Below are positions 10,238 to 19,136 of a DNA stretch of 64,000 nucleotides, one piece after another. The notes under the pieces are model-generated. The model did no database searches. It saw only the letters and a list, made by a program, of their open reading frames with translations, and was not told the origin of the DNA. The stretch is from CAVTWH01 sp963794685 (GTDB lineage Bacteria > Actinomycetota > Actinomycetes > Mycobacteriales > Micromonosporaceae). The translations under genes were made by a program, and so were the position numbers. The number at the start of each line of letters is the position of its first letter. Position 1 is the stretch's first letter. The stretch covers positions 496,001 through 560,000 of the forward strand of contig CAWCFK010000012.1 of the NCBI GenBank assembly GCA_963794685.1, in the 5' to 3' direction.

Positions 10238-11881
10238 ATGTCCAGTGGCCCGTTGATCGTCCAGTCCGACAAGACGCTGCTGCTGGAGGTCGACCACCCT
10301 GACGCGCTCGCCTGCCGGATGGCGATCGCGCCCTTCGCCGAACTGGAGCGCTCACCCGAGCACGTGCACACCTACCGGCTCACCCCGCTGGGCCTGTGGA
10401 ACGCCCGCGCGGCCGGCCACGACGCCGAGTCCGTTGTCGACGCGCTGCTGCGCTTCTCCCGCTACCCGGTCCCGCACGCGCTGCTGGTCGACGTGGCCGA
10501 GGTGATGGACCGCTACGGCCGGCTGCAACTCGTCAACGACCCGGTGCACGGGCTGGTGCTGCGGGCGCTGGACCGGATGGTGCTGATCGAGGTCAGCAAG
10601 TCCAAGAAGCTCGCCGGCATGCTCGGGGCCTCCATCGGCCCGGACATGACCGCCGTGCACCCGTCCGAGCGCGGCCGGCTCAAGCAGGCGCTGCTCAAGC
10701 TCGGCTGGCCGGCCGAGGACCTGGCCGGCTACGTCGACGGCGAGGCGCACGAGATCGAGCTGGCCGAGGACGGCTGGGTACTGCGTTCCTACCAGCACGA
10801 GGCGGTCCAGCACTTCTGGGCCGGCGGCTCGGGCGTGGTGGTGCTGCCCTGCGGCGCGGGCAAGACGCTGGTCGGTGCGGCGGCGATGGCACAGGCCAAG
10901 GCCACCACGCTGATCCTGGTGACGAACACGGTCGCCGGCCGGCAGTGGAAGCGGGAGCTGATCGCCCGTACCTCGCTCACCGAGGAGGAGATCGGCGAGT
11001 ACTCCGGCGAGCGCAAGGAGATCCGGCCGGTCACCATCGCCACGTACCAGGTGCTCACCACCCGGCGCGGTGGCTCCTTCGCGCACCTGGACCTCTTCGG
11101 CGCCCGCGACTGGGGCCTGGTCATCTACGACGAGGTACACCTGCTGCCCGCGCCGATCTTCCGGTTCACCGCCGACCTGCAGGCCCGCCGCCGGCTCGGC
11201 CTCACCGCCACCCTGGTCCGCGAGGACGGCCGGGAAGGCGACGTGTTCTCGCTGATCGGCCCCAAGCGCTACGACGCGCCGTGGAAGGACATCGAGGCGC
11301 AGGGCTGGATCGCGCCGGCCGACTGCACCGAGGTCCGGGTCACCCTCACCGACGCCGAGCGGATGACCTACGCCACCGCCGAGCCGGAGGAGCGCTACCG
11401 GGTGGCCGCCACCGCGCGGACCAAGCTGCCCGTGGTGCGCGCCCTCGTCGACAGGCACGCCAACGACCAGATCCTGGTCATCGGCGCCTACATCGACCAG
11501 TTGCACGCGCTCGGGGAATATCTGGACGCGCCGGTGGTGCAGGGCTCGACCACCAACAAGGAGCGTGAGCGGCTGTTCGACGAGTTCCGCGCCGGCAACC
11601 TGCGCACCCTGGTCATCTCCAAGGTCGGCAACTTCTCCATCGACCTGCCCGAGGCGGCCGTCGCCATCCAGGTCTCCGGCACCTTCGGCTCGCGGCAGGA
11701 GGAGGCCCAGCGGCTCGGCCGGGTGCTGCGCCCCAAGGCCGACAAGCGGCAGGCGCACTTCTACACGGTCGTCTCCCGGGACACCATCGACACCGAGTAC
11801 GCCGCCCACCGCCAGCGCTTCCTCGCCGAGCAGGGCTACGCGTACACCATCGTCGACGCCGACGACGTGCTCTCGGCGTAG
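10238..11881 (+). CDS. DNA repair helicase XPB (superfamily 2)
   Basis: Bacterial XPB is a 3'-to-5' ATP-dependent DNA helicase related to the human TFIIH subunit. An N-terminal XPB damage-recognition-like domain (about residues 1-180) precedes the helicase core. Walker A is PCGAGKT near residue 205, the DExH box reads YDEVHLL near 297, and motif VI is RLGRVLRP near 500. The length is 547 residues. The ATG at 10238 is preferred over an in-frame GTG at 10223 because GGAGAGG lies 8 bases upstream. The next gene starts 5 bases after the stop, so they are likely co-transcribed. A Helicase_C_3-type protein, the usual actinobacterial companion, is encoded convergently 2 kb away. Confidence 0.93.
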   Translation: MSSGPLIVQSDKTLLLEVDHPDALACRMAIAPFAELERSPEHVHTYRLTPLGLWNARAAGHDAESVVDALLRFSRYPVPHALLVDVAEVMDRYGRLQLVNDPVHGLVLRALDRMVLIEVSKSKKLAGMLGASIGPDMTAVHPSERGRLKQALLKLGWPAEDLAGYVDGEAHEIELAEDGWVLRSYQHEAVQHFWAGGSGVVVLPCGAGKTLVGAAAMAQAKATTLILVTNTVAGRQWKRELIARTSLTEEEIGEYSGERKEIRPVTIATYQVLTTRRGGSFAHLDLFGARDWGLVIYDEVHLLPAPIFRFTADLQARRRLGLTATLVREDGREGDVFSLIGPKRYDAPWKDIEAQGWIAPADCTEVRVTLTDAERMTYATAEPEERYRVAATARTKLPVVRALVDRHANDQILVIGAYIDQLHALGEYLDAPVVQGSTTNKERERLFDEFRAGNLRTLVISKVGNFSIDLPEAAVAIQVSGTFGSRQEEAQRLGRVLRPKADKRQAHFYTVVSRDTIDTEYAAHRQRFLAEQGYAYTIVDADDVLSA

Positions 11882-11885
11882 CCGC

Positions 11886-12476
11886 GTGGAGCTGGCGGAG
11901 GAGTTTCTGGCCTGCGTGCCGGACGCGGAGCCGGCGCGCGCCAGGGCGGTGGCACGCGACCTGCTGGATCGCTGGGGGGAACCGCAGCGGCGGTACCACG
12001 ACCGCGCGCATCTGGGGCGAATGCTGACCGTGCTCGGTCCGGACGCGCCCGCGCCGGTGCGGCTGGCGGCCTGGTACCACGACGCCGTGTACGACCCGCG
12101 CGCCGCCGACAACGAGGAGCGCAGCGCCGCCCTTGCCGCGCAGCAGCTCCCCGGACTCGGCGTCGACCCCGCCGAGGTGGTCCGGCTGGTGCTGCTCACC
12201 CGCGACCATGTCGTGCAGCCCGGAGATACCAACGGCGCCCTGCTCTGCGACGCCGACCTGTCGATCCTGGCCGCCGACGACGCGGAGTACCACGCCTACG
12301 CGCGAGCGGTCCGCGACGAGTACGCCTTCGTGCCCGAGGACGCCTTCCGGGGCGGCCGGGCCGCGATCCTGCGGCAGCTACTCGACCTGCCCGCGCTGTT
12401 CCACGCGCACCCCGAGTGGGAACAGCCGGCCCGCGCCAACCTCACCCGGGAACTGGCCACCCTCACCGCGCCCTAG
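11886..12476 (+). CDS. HD-domain protein, predicted metal-dependent phosphohydrolase
   Basis: The 196-residue protein begins VELAEEFLACVPDAEPARAR at a GTG 5 bases after the helicase stop. It contains RRYHDRAHL and AWYHDAVYD (HD pair near residue 65) and a later CDADLSILAA, the ligand pattern of small HD-domain hydrolases. These enzymes usually cleave phosphomonoesters or nucleotides; the substrate here is unknown. Position behind XPB suggests co-expression, not necessarily a shared function. Confidence 0.82.
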   Translation: MELAEEFLACVPDAEPARARAVARDLLDRWGEPQRRYHDRAHLGRMLTVLGPDAPAPVRLAAWYHDAVYDPRAADNEERSAALAAQQLPGLGVDPAEVVRLVLLTRDHVVQPGDTNGALLCDADLSILAADDAEYHAYARAVRDEYAFVPEDAFRGGRAAILRQLLDLPALFHAHPEWEQPARANLTRELATLTAP

Positions 12477-12484
12477 CGCCCCGC

Positions 12485-12550
12485 CGTCGCAGTGCCGTCG
12501 CAGTGCCGCGCCGCCACAGTGCTGCGCCGCCACGGTGCCGCGCCGCCACA
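12485..12550 (+). repeat. Tandem repeats, 11 bp x2 then 16 bp x3
   Basis: GTCGCAGTGCC occurs twice in tandem. It is followed by three 16-base units, [A/G]GTGC[C/T]GCGCCGCCAC, at 12502-12517, 12518-12533 and 12534-12549. The array lies between the HD gene stop and the phosphodiesterase. Confidence 0.75.
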
Positions 12551-12672
12551 GCGCCGGCCCGCACCGAACAATTCGGCCGCCCGTCAATCACCCGTCAGCC
12601 GCTGTACCCATGCATCCCGTTCACTGCCTCCCGGGCACCGGCGAGAGCCGTCGGCCGCCCGGAGGGGGACCG

Positions 12673-13800
12673 ATGTCAGATCGACGGCAGGTACTACGGA
12701 TGGGCGCGCTCGCGGCCGGGCTGGCCGCACCGGCCCTGGTGGCGACGCCGCTGCTGGCCAGCCCGGCACAGGCGCACACCGACAAGCCTCGGCCGGGGCG
12801 CGGGCGGACGCTGGTGATCGGGCACCGGGGCGCGGCCGGGTACCGGCCCGAGCACACCCTCGCCTCGTACGAGCTGGCTGCCCGGATGGGCGCCGATTTC
12901 ATCGAGCCGGACCTGGTATCCACAAAGGACGGTGTGCTGGTTGCCCGGCACGAGCCGGAGATCGGCGGCACCACCGACGTCGCCAGCCATCCCGAGTTCG
13001 CCGACCGTAGGCGCACGCTGCTGCTCGACGGGGTGTCAGTGACCGGCTGGTGGACCCACGACTTCACGCTGGCCGAGTTGAAGACGCTGCGCGCGGTGGA
13101 GCGGCTGCCGGCCGTCCGGCAGCGCAACACGCTGTTCAACGGACTCTTCCCGGTGCCCACCTTCCAGGAGGTGCTCGATCTGCGGTCGCGGCTCTCCAAG
13201 GAGTTGGGTCGCACCATCGGCGTGTACCCGGAGACCAAGCACCCCACCTACTTCCAGAACCTCGGCCTGGCGCTCGAGCCCAAGCTGGTACAGGTGTTGC
13301 GGCACAACGGGTTGGACACCCCGGACGCGCCGGTGTTCGTGCAGTCCTTCGAGGCGCACAACCTGGCCGCGCTCAAGCGCCAGTACAGGCTGCGGGTACC
13401 GCTGGTGTTCCTCACCTCGGCGGCCGGCAGCCCGTTCAGCGACCCGCGCAGCTACGCCGAGTACCTGACCCCGGCCGGGCTCGCCGAGCTGGCGAAGTAC
13501 GTGGACGGCATCGGCCCGGACAAGAGCCAGATCATCCCGCGCGCGGCCGACGGCACCCTCGGTACGCCGTCCAGCCTGGTCGCGGACGCGCACCGGGTCG
13601 GGCTGGTGCTGCACCCGTACACGTTCCGGGCGGAGAACCAGTTCCTGCCGGCCGACTACCGGGTGGGTACCGACCCGAACGCCTACGGCCGGGCCCTCGA
13701 CGAGCAGATCACCTTCCTGAAGGCCGGCATCGACGGCCTCTTCACCGACCAGGCCGACCTCGGCGTCCTCGCCCGCGACCTGGCTTTCGCCCACGCCTGA
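12673..13800 (+). CDS. glpQ: Secreted glycerophosphodiester phosphodiesterase (Tat substrate)
   Basis: GlpQ hydrolyses deacylated phospholipids to glycerol-3-phosphate and an alcohol. The N-terminus SDRRQVLRMGALAAGLAAP is a twin-arginine signal, with likely cleavage after SPAQA near residue 34. The catalytic segment GHRGAAGYRPEHTLASYELA starts near residue 49, followed by FIEPDLVSTKDGVLVARHEP with the metal-binding Glu and Asp. ETKHPTYF and VFVQSFE are family motifs. The length is 375 residues. The ATG at 12673 follows GGAGGGGG. Its product could feed GlpD, encoded 3 kb upstream. A convergent terminator follows. Confidence 0.92.
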   Translation: MSDRRQVLRMGALAAGLAAPALVATPLLASPAQAHTDKPRPGRGRTLVIGHRGAAGYRPEHTLASYELAARMGADFIEPDLVSTKDGVLVARHEPEIGGTTDVASHPEFADRRRTLLLDGVSVTGWWTHDFTLAELKTLRAVERLPAVRQRNTLFNGLFPVPTFQEVLDLRSRLSKELGRTIGVYPETKHPTYFQNLGLALEPKLVQVLRHNGLDTPDAPVFVQSFEAHNLAALKRQYRLRVPLVFLTSAAGSPFSDPRSYAEYLTPAGLAELAKYVDGIGPDKSQIIPRAADGTLGTPSSLVADAHRVGLVLHPYTFRAENQFLPADYRVGTDPNAYGRALDEQITFLKAGIDGLFTDQADLGVLARDLAFAHA

Positions 13801-13844
13801 GCCGCGCCGCACGGCAAGCCGCACGGCGGAAAGCCGAAGGGAAC

Positions 13845-13877
13845 AGCGCCGTCCGGGACAACTGCCCGGGCGGCGCT
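13845..13877. terminator. Bidirectional terminator between convergent genes
   Basis: A 13-base-pair stem (one G-T pair) with a 7-base loop sits between the phosphodiesterase stop and the converging Helicase_C_3-like gene. It touches the stop codon of the latter. Confidence 0.7.
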
Positions 13878-16327
13878 CACTCGTCCAGGACGGCCGCGGT
13901 GATGCGGTGCAGGGCGAAGGTGTGCAGAGTCTCCGTGCGGTCGTCCTCGGCACGCAGGTAGCCGGCGGCGATCGAGACCGGGCGGACCAGCCGCGACGTG
14001 GTCGCCCCGTGCGCGTCCACGTAGCCGACCCAGACCCGTTGCTTGGCGCGCAGCGCCTGCTGGAGGGTGGCCAGCGCCTCGGTGTGCGCCTGCGCGGCGG
14101 TCACCCCGGCGGGGGTGCCGCGCAGCGTCACCGGGGCGCGCCGGGCCGCCCGCGCGGCGGCGTCCCCGCGCCGCAGCTGCTCGACGACCCCACTCAGCCG
14201 CGCGGGGGAGGGGCGCTGCTGGGGGTACGCCAGCGCGACGCCCGCGACCGTGGGGCGCAGCGGCGCCCGGGCCGGTCGCGGCCGGGCGACCAGCGTCGCG
14301 CCCGCCGCGTCCTCCGGTACCGGCGCGTAGCCGACCTCCCGCAGCAGCCCCAGCAGTCGGGTGGAGCCGACCGGGGAGACCAGCACCGTGGGCGCGAGTC
14401 GGCGCAGTTGCAGGGCCGCCAGCCGTTTGTCGGCGGCCAGTTGGGCGAGCAGGCTCTCGTCGTCGCTGCGCAGGTACGAGCCGGTCGCCCCGATGCGCAG
14501 CCCACCGTGCCGGCGGGCCACGTCATCGATCAGGTACGACAGGCCCTGCGGAATGGGGGTACGCGACCGGCGGGCGAGCAGCGCGTGCAGGTCGGCCGGG
14601 GCGTACCCGGTGTCCAGCGCGCGGCGCAGGCTGTCCTCGGTGATCCGGTGCACGGTGGCGCCACCGGCCGACTCCGGTTCGGCGATCACCGCCAACTCGG
14701 CGGCCAGCGCGGGCTCCGCCGGCCCGGGTACCACCACGGTCAGGTCGGCCTGCACGAGCACGTGGTCCACCGGGTCGGGGAGCAGTCCGGACAGTTCCCG
14801 GACCGCCGCCGAAGCCGGGCCGGCCGTCCCCCGTACCCCCAACGGGTCGTCGTCGGTGTCGGGGCCGTCCGCCGCCCGCACCTGCGCGAGCAGCCGCCGC
14901 CCGTACCCGGTGAGCGCGCCGAGTCCGGTGATGCCGAGCTGGGCCGCCTCCCGCAGGGTCCACTCGACCGCCTCCGACCGGGGCCCGTCACCGTTCGTGG
15001 CGGCCGACCCGACGGCCGGCGGGCGCGGTCCGTAGAGCCGGGGCGAGCGCCAGGCCAGGGCCGCCAGCACCGTCGCGGGCTCGGGTGCGCTGCCCGGTTC
15101 GGCGTCGACGAGAACATCCAGCGTGGCGGCCCGTAGCCGGGGCACCGAGTGCCGGTTGAGTTCCGGGGAGAGCGCGTTGACCAGCCGGTCCTTCTCGTCC
15201 CGCCGGCCGATCAGGCCGGGCTGGCGGGCCAGCGGCAGCCACACCTGCACCAGCTGCGCCCAGCGCACCGCCACCGGCTGATCCCGCCAGCTGTCGAACG
15301 CCGACGTGGGCAGGAAACGCACCTCCGGGTCGATGATCCGGCCGGCGCCCGGATCGGCCTCGCCGAGCAGGCCGGCCGCCACCGCCAACTCCAGCAGCAG
15401 CCCGGCCAGCGGCTCGTCCACGCCGGCCGCCCGCGCCAGCCGACGCAGGTCGCGGACGCCCAGGCCGCCGGATTTGAGCACGGTGGCCGGCTCGGCGGCC
15501 AGCTCCACCAGGATCGTCTCGGCCTGCCGGACCAGCTCCATCACCTGCCCGGCGCCGGCCGTGTCGATCATCTTCGGCTCGCGGGCCGGCCCGGTGGGGA
15601 CCGGCGGTTGCGGATGCAGCGCACCGAGCGGGCCGACGTCACGGCGCAGCAGCAGGCCGATCTCCCGGGGCAGCTGCACCTCGGACGAGCCGTCCGCCGT
15701 CGCGCCCGGCCGCCCGGCCAGCAGGTGCCGGCTGACCAACCAGCCGACCGGACTCCCCGGGTCGGCCAGCGCAGTCGGGGTGGCCACTCCGATCGGGGGA
15801 CCGGCAGCCAGCCGGTCCAGCACCGCGCGGGCGGTCGGCGGCGCGGCCAGCACCGCCCGGCGCAGCCCGGCCGGGTCCGCGCAGAGCAGGGCGGTCTCGG
15901 CGGACAGCTCGGCGGCTGGTCGACCCAGACCGGCGGGGTACGGCGGGCACACCTCGTCGATGCCGGCCGCCAGGATCAGCGCCTCGTCCGGCCCGTACAC
16001 CAGGAACAGCGCGCGCAGCCGGTCCACCGCGGTCCGGACCGCCGCGACCGGCGGGGCCGGTCGGGCCGCCTGGGTGAGCGCGAGCACCGCCTCCACCGAC
16101 ACCCGGTCGTCGTCGTCGCGGGCGTAGCGCAGCGCTTCGAGGATCTCCAGGGTGAACTGGTCCAGCGGGTCCAGCGCGCGGGCCACCGACACCCGCGACT
16201 GGGCGCGGGTGGCCAGCGTGGAGATGTCCCCGGGGACCGGCACGATCAGGTCCGGGCGCAGCGACAGCAGCGCGGCGAGCGCGCGGTCGGGTAGCGCGCG
16301 CAGGTGATCGGCGAGTGTGGTCGTCAT
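13877..16327 (-). CDS. XPB/Ssl2-like helicase-associated protein (Helicase_C_3 type)
   Basis: This 816-residue protein begins MTTTLADHLRALPDRALAAL and ends with LRAKQRVWVGYVDAHGATTS, the typical layout of the actinobacterial Helicase_C_3 (XPB/Ssl2-like) proteins. The middle is made of helical winged-helix-like segments, and the C-terminal 100 residues resemble the WYL/helicase-associated fold. I see no Walker A or DExH motif, so it is unlikely to be a helicase by itself. Family members are regularly encoded close to bacterial XPB, as here, and may be its partner. Its biochemical role is not established to my knowledge. Confidence 0.85.
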   Translation of the reverse strand: MTTTLADHLRALPDRALAALLSLRPDLIVPVPGDISTLATRAQSRVSVARALDPLDQFTLEILEALRYARDDDDRVSVEAVLALTQAARPAPPVAAVRTAVDRLRALFLVYGPDEALILAAGIDEVCPPYPAGLGRPAAELSAETALLCADPAGLRRAVLAAPPTARAVLDRLAAGPPIGVATPTALADPGSPVGWLVSRHLLAGRPGATADGSSEVQLPREIGLLLRRDVGPLGALHPQPPVPTGPAREPKMIDTAGAGQVMELVRQAETILVELAAEPATVLKSGGLGVRDLRRLARAAGVDEPLAGLLLELAVAAGLLGEADPGAGRIIDPEVRFLPTSAFDSWRDQPVAVRWAQLVQVWLPLARQPGLIGRRDEKDRLVNALSPELNRHSVPRLRAATLDVLVDAEPGSAPEPATVLAALAWRSPRLYGPRPPAVGSAATNGDGPRSEAVEWTLREAAQLGITGLGALTGYGRRLLAQVRAADGPDTDDDPLGVRGTAGPASAAVRELSGLLPDPVDHVLVQADLTVVVPGPAEPALAAELAVIAEPESAGGATVHRITEDSLRRALDTGYAPADLHALLARRSRTPIPQGLSYLIDDVARRHGGLRIGATGSYLRSDDESLLAQLAADKRLAALQLRRLAPTVLVSPVGSTRLLGLLREVGYAPVPEDAAGATLVARPRPARAPLRPTVAGVALAYPQQRPSPARLSGVVEQLRRGDAAARAARRAPVTLRGTPAGVTAAQAHTEALATLQQALRAKQRVWVGYVDAHGATTSRLVRPVSIAAGYLRAEDDRTETLHTFALHRITAAVLDE

Positions 16328-16339
16328 CGTCGTTCCACG

Positions 16340-16884
16340 CTAGCCGAGCCGACCACCTGACCGCGTGGCCCGGCCCGGTCGGCTACCTCCACCGGTCGGC
16401 GGAACAAGCCGGATCTCCCGCTCCCGGTGCTCCAGCCGCAGCTGGCGGGCCAGGTCGGCGGCCCGTTCCCCGCTGGCGACGAGCTCCGCCGGTCCCGGGT
16501 GGCCGCGAACACCGCCCGCCACCCGGCCTCCACCGCGAGCAGGAGCAGGCCACCGAGACCGGCCCGCGGCGGTACCGATGAAAGTTGCACGGGCCACACC
16601 GCGCCCACCAGAACCGCCCAGCGGCAGCACCGACAGCAGCGGGATCAGCGCGAACATCAGCCGGTCGAGCAGGCTGCTGCCGGCCCGCAGCGGGCTCCCG
16701 GTGCCCGGCAGCGCCAGCACCGGGATCAGCCGGACCGGGCCCGGCACGGACAGTAACGACCGCGCCAGTCAGGCGGCCAGCGCGCCGATGGCCAGACCGG
16801 CGGCGAGCCGGCCCCACCCGCGATCCGCCCCGCCCCTGACGGCGCGGGTGTCCCACCCGGCTGCCGGACCGGCGATTCGATCAT
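16340..16884 (-). pseudogene. Small membrane protein, frameshifted
   Basis: No single frame is open, but pieces in three minus-strand frames read as one protein of about 180 residues. The ATG at 16884 follows GGGGGGAG. Next come GWGRLAAGLAIGALAA, then RLIPVLALPGTGSPLRAG and RLMFALIPLLSVLPLG, then AVWPVQL and AGLGGLLLLAVEAGWRAVFA. The end is the charged tail ERAADLARQLRLEHREREIR. At least three indels are needed, so this could be real decay or sequence error. The family is unknown. Confidence 0.45.
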
Positions 16885-16988
16885 GAAGACTCCCCCCGTG
16901 CGTCCCGCCGGTGAAACCGTAGGCCGCCACCCCGGTGACTGGTGTGGAACACTGGTGCGGGTTTGTCGAGCGTTGTGTGGAGGAGTGC

Positions 16989-17183
16989 ATGGCTGGGTCC
17001 AGCGTCATCGGCCCGTACTACGTCGACGACCACGGCAAGTTGCCCGTCCGCGAGCTGTCCTCGGACCGCCCCGGAGCGTCCTCGCCCTTCGGTGACGACC
17101 TGCGCTTCCCGCTCCCCGTCGAGCAGTTGACCTACCTCCACCCGACCACCGGGCCCGGCCTGGACTCCCCGGCCGGGCACTGA
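16989..17183 (+). CDS. Small hypothetical protein
   Basis: This 64-residue, proline-rich product starts MAGSSVIGPYYVDDHGKLPV and has no membrane segment or recognisable motif. GGAGGAG at 16979-16985 precedes the ATG, with tight spacing. Codon use is strongly GC3-biased, which supports coding. It ends 13 bases before the HAD-LarE gene and is probably in the same transcript. In-frame GTG starts upstream are possible. Confidence 0.6.
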   Translation: MAGSSVIGPYYVDDHGKLPVRELSSDRPGASSPFGDDLRFPLPVEQLTYLHPTTGPGLDSPAGH

Positions 17184-17196
17184 CAGGAACCACTGG

Positions 17197-18621
17197 ATGA
17201 GCTCCCTCACGGTCGGCTTCGACCTGGACATGACCCTGATCGACTCGCGGCCGGGGATCGCCGCGTGCTGGCGGGAACTCTCCGCCCGGACCGGGGTCTT
17301 CGTCGACGCCGAGCTGGTGGTGAGCCGCCTCGGCCCGCCGCTGCCCTGGGAGGTCGGCAACTGGTTCCCGGCCAGCCAGGTGGACGCCACCGTGGCCACC
17401 TACCGCGAGCTCTACCCGCAACACGCCATCGACCTTTCCCCGTTGCTTCCCGGAGCGGTGGCGGCCATCGCGGCTGTCCGCGCGGCCGGTGGTCGGGTGG
17501 TGGTGATCACCGCCAAGAACGAAGGCCACGCCCGGTTGCACCTCGACCACCTGGGTATCGAGGTGGACGAGGTGTGCGGCTCGGCCTGGGCCGAAGGCAA
17601 GACCGAGGCGCTGCGGCGCACCGGCGCGGCGCTCTACGTCGGTGACCACGTCGCCGACGCCTCCGCCGCCCGCGCGGCCGGAATCCCGGCCGTGGGGGTA
17701 CGAACCGGCCCGTGCGAGCCACGCGACCTGACCGCAGCCGGTGCCGTCGCGGTACTCGATTCGCTCACCGACTTCCCGGACTGGTTCACCGGCTGGCTGC
17801 TGGAGTCCCGGCTGGCCGCCCTGGACAACCGGCTGCGCCAGCTCGGCCGGGTGGTGGTGGCCTACTCGGGCGGCGTCGACTCGGCGTTCCTGCTCGCCGC
17901 CGCCGTCCGCGCGCTCGGCGCCGAGCACGTCAGCGCCGCCACCGCCGTCTCACCGAGCCTGCCGGCCAGCGAGTTGGCCGCCGCCCGGGAACTGCCCGCG
18001 AAACTGGGCGTCGAGCACCTCACCCCGACCACCGACGAGCTTTCCCGGGACGGCTACCGGGCCAACGCCGGCGACCGCTGCTACTTCTGCAAGGCCGAAC
18101 TGCTGGACACCCTGACCCCGCTCGCGCTGCGCCGGGCCGCCACCGTGCTCACCGGCACCAACGCCGACGACGCGGTGGCCGGCTTCCGGCCCGGCATCCG
18201 CGCGGCCGCCGAGCGTGGAGCGGTCGCCCCGCTGCGCGACGCCGGCCTGACCAAGGAACAGATCCGGGTCGTCTCGCACCGCTGGGGGCTGCCCACCTGG
18301 GACAAGCCGGCCGCCGCCTGCCTGTCCAGCCGGATCGCCTACGGCATCGAGGTGTCCCGGGAGCGGCTGGCCCGCGTCGAGCAGGCCGAATCCGACCTGC
18401 GCGGTGTCCTGCGCCGGGCCGGCATAACGGTCCGTGATCTGCGGGTTCGTGATCTGGGTGCTGCGGGGGCCAGGGTCGAGGTGGACCCGGCCGCGGTACC
18501 CGCCCTGGCTGCCCGTCCCGACCTGCTCGCCACCGTCAGCGGCTTCCCGTCGGTGCAACTCGACCCGCGCGGATTCCGGTCCGGTGCGATGAACGAGGGA
18601 CTGTCCGACCGGTACCGCTGA
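17197..18621 (+). CDS. Fused HAD hydrolase - LarE-type sulfur transferase
   Basis: Residues 1-210 are a HAD-superfamily hydrolase: motif I FDLDMTLID, ITAKN, and motif IV YVGDHVADASAARAAG. From about residue 212 a PP-loop ATP pyrophosphatase of the LarE family follows, with SGGVDSAFLLAAAV near 225, GDRCYFCKAELLDTL, GTNADDA, and KPAAACLSSRIAYG. LarE adenylates the pyridinium dicarboxylate precursor and donates sulfur for the nickel-pincer cofactor of lactate racemase-type enzymes. The CxxC in RCYFCK plus the Cys in ACLSSR would fit the Fe-S-type, catalytic LarE branch rather than a purely sacrificial one, though I am only moderately sure of this. No larA, larB or larC is in the window. The fusion is continuous in one frame. 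Confidence 0.85.
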   Translation: MSSLTVGFDLDMTLIDSRPGIAACWRELSARTGVFVDAELVVSRLGPPLPWEVGNWFPASQVDATVATYRELYPQHAIDLSPLLPGAVAAIAAVRAAGGRVVVITAKNEGHARLHLDHLGIEVDEVCGSAWAEGKTEALRRTGAALYVGDHVADASAARAAGIPAVGVRTGPCEPRDLTAAGAVAVLDSLTDFPDWFTGWLLESRLAALDNRLRQLGRVVVAYSGGVDSAFLLAAAVRALGAEHVSAATAVSPSLPASELAAARELPAKLGVEHLTPTTDELSRDGYRANAGDRCYFCKAELLDTLTPLALRRAATVLTGTNADDAVAGFRPGIRAAAERGAVAPLRDAGLTKEQIRVVSHRWGLPTWDKPAAACLSSRIAYGIEVSRERLARVEQAESDLRGVLRRAGITVRDLRVRDLGAAGARVEVDPAAVPALAARPDLLATVSGFPSVQLDPRGFRSGAMNEGLSDRYR

Positions 18622-18742
18622 GGCGCGGTTTGCCTGCGGGTGCGGTGCGGCCGGATTCCGGTTGGGGCCGCCGATGTCGGCAGTTAGCCTGGTATGGCCG
18701 ACGGGCTCCGTCGGCGTGCGCACGAAGAGAGGTCAGGCAGCG

Positions 18743-19129
18743 GTGCCAACCGGGCGAGTGAAGTGGTACGACACGGGCAAGGGCTTCGGCTTCCTCACCC
18801 GCGACGACGGTGGCGACGTGTTCGTGCCCAAGGCATCCCTGCCCGAGGGCGTCGAGGATCTCAAGCCCGGCCAGCGGGTCGACTTCGGCATCGTGGAGAG
18901 CCGCCGGGGCAACCAGGCGCTCGCCGTTAAACTCCTGGACTCGCCGGCCACGATGACCGAACTGCGCCGCCGCCCGGCTGAGGAACTGCACGGGCTCATC
19001 GAGGACCTGATCAAGGTACTGGAGACCGCCGTCATGCCCGACCTGCGCCGGGGCCGCTACCCGGACCGCAAGGTCTCCAAGAAGTACGCCGAACTCCTGC
19101 ACGGGGTAGCCAAGGAACTGGAGTCCTGA
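18743..19129 (+). CDS. Cold-shock domain protein with C-terminal extension
   Basis: The GTG at 18743 lies 10 bases after AGAGAGG and gives VPTGRVKWYDTGKGFGFLTR. RNP1 is KGFGFLT and RNP2-like is DVFVPKASL, so the first 65 residues form a single-stranded nucleic-acid-binding cold-shock domain. The remaining 60 residues (LRRRPAEELHGLIEDLIKVL, then KKYAELLHGVAKELES) are an alpha-helical tail seen in the longer actinobacterial cold-shock proteins. The total is 128 residues. It probably acts as an RNA chaperone. It converges on mqnD with an 8-base gap. Confidence 0.88.
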   Translation: MPTGRVKWYDTGKGFGFLTRDDGGDVFVPKASLPEGVEDLKPGQRVDFGIVESRRGNQALAVKLLDSPATMTELRRRPAEELHGLIEDLIKVLETAVMPDLRRGRYPDRKVSKKYAELLHGVAKELES

Positions 19130-19136
19130 CGGCTCG

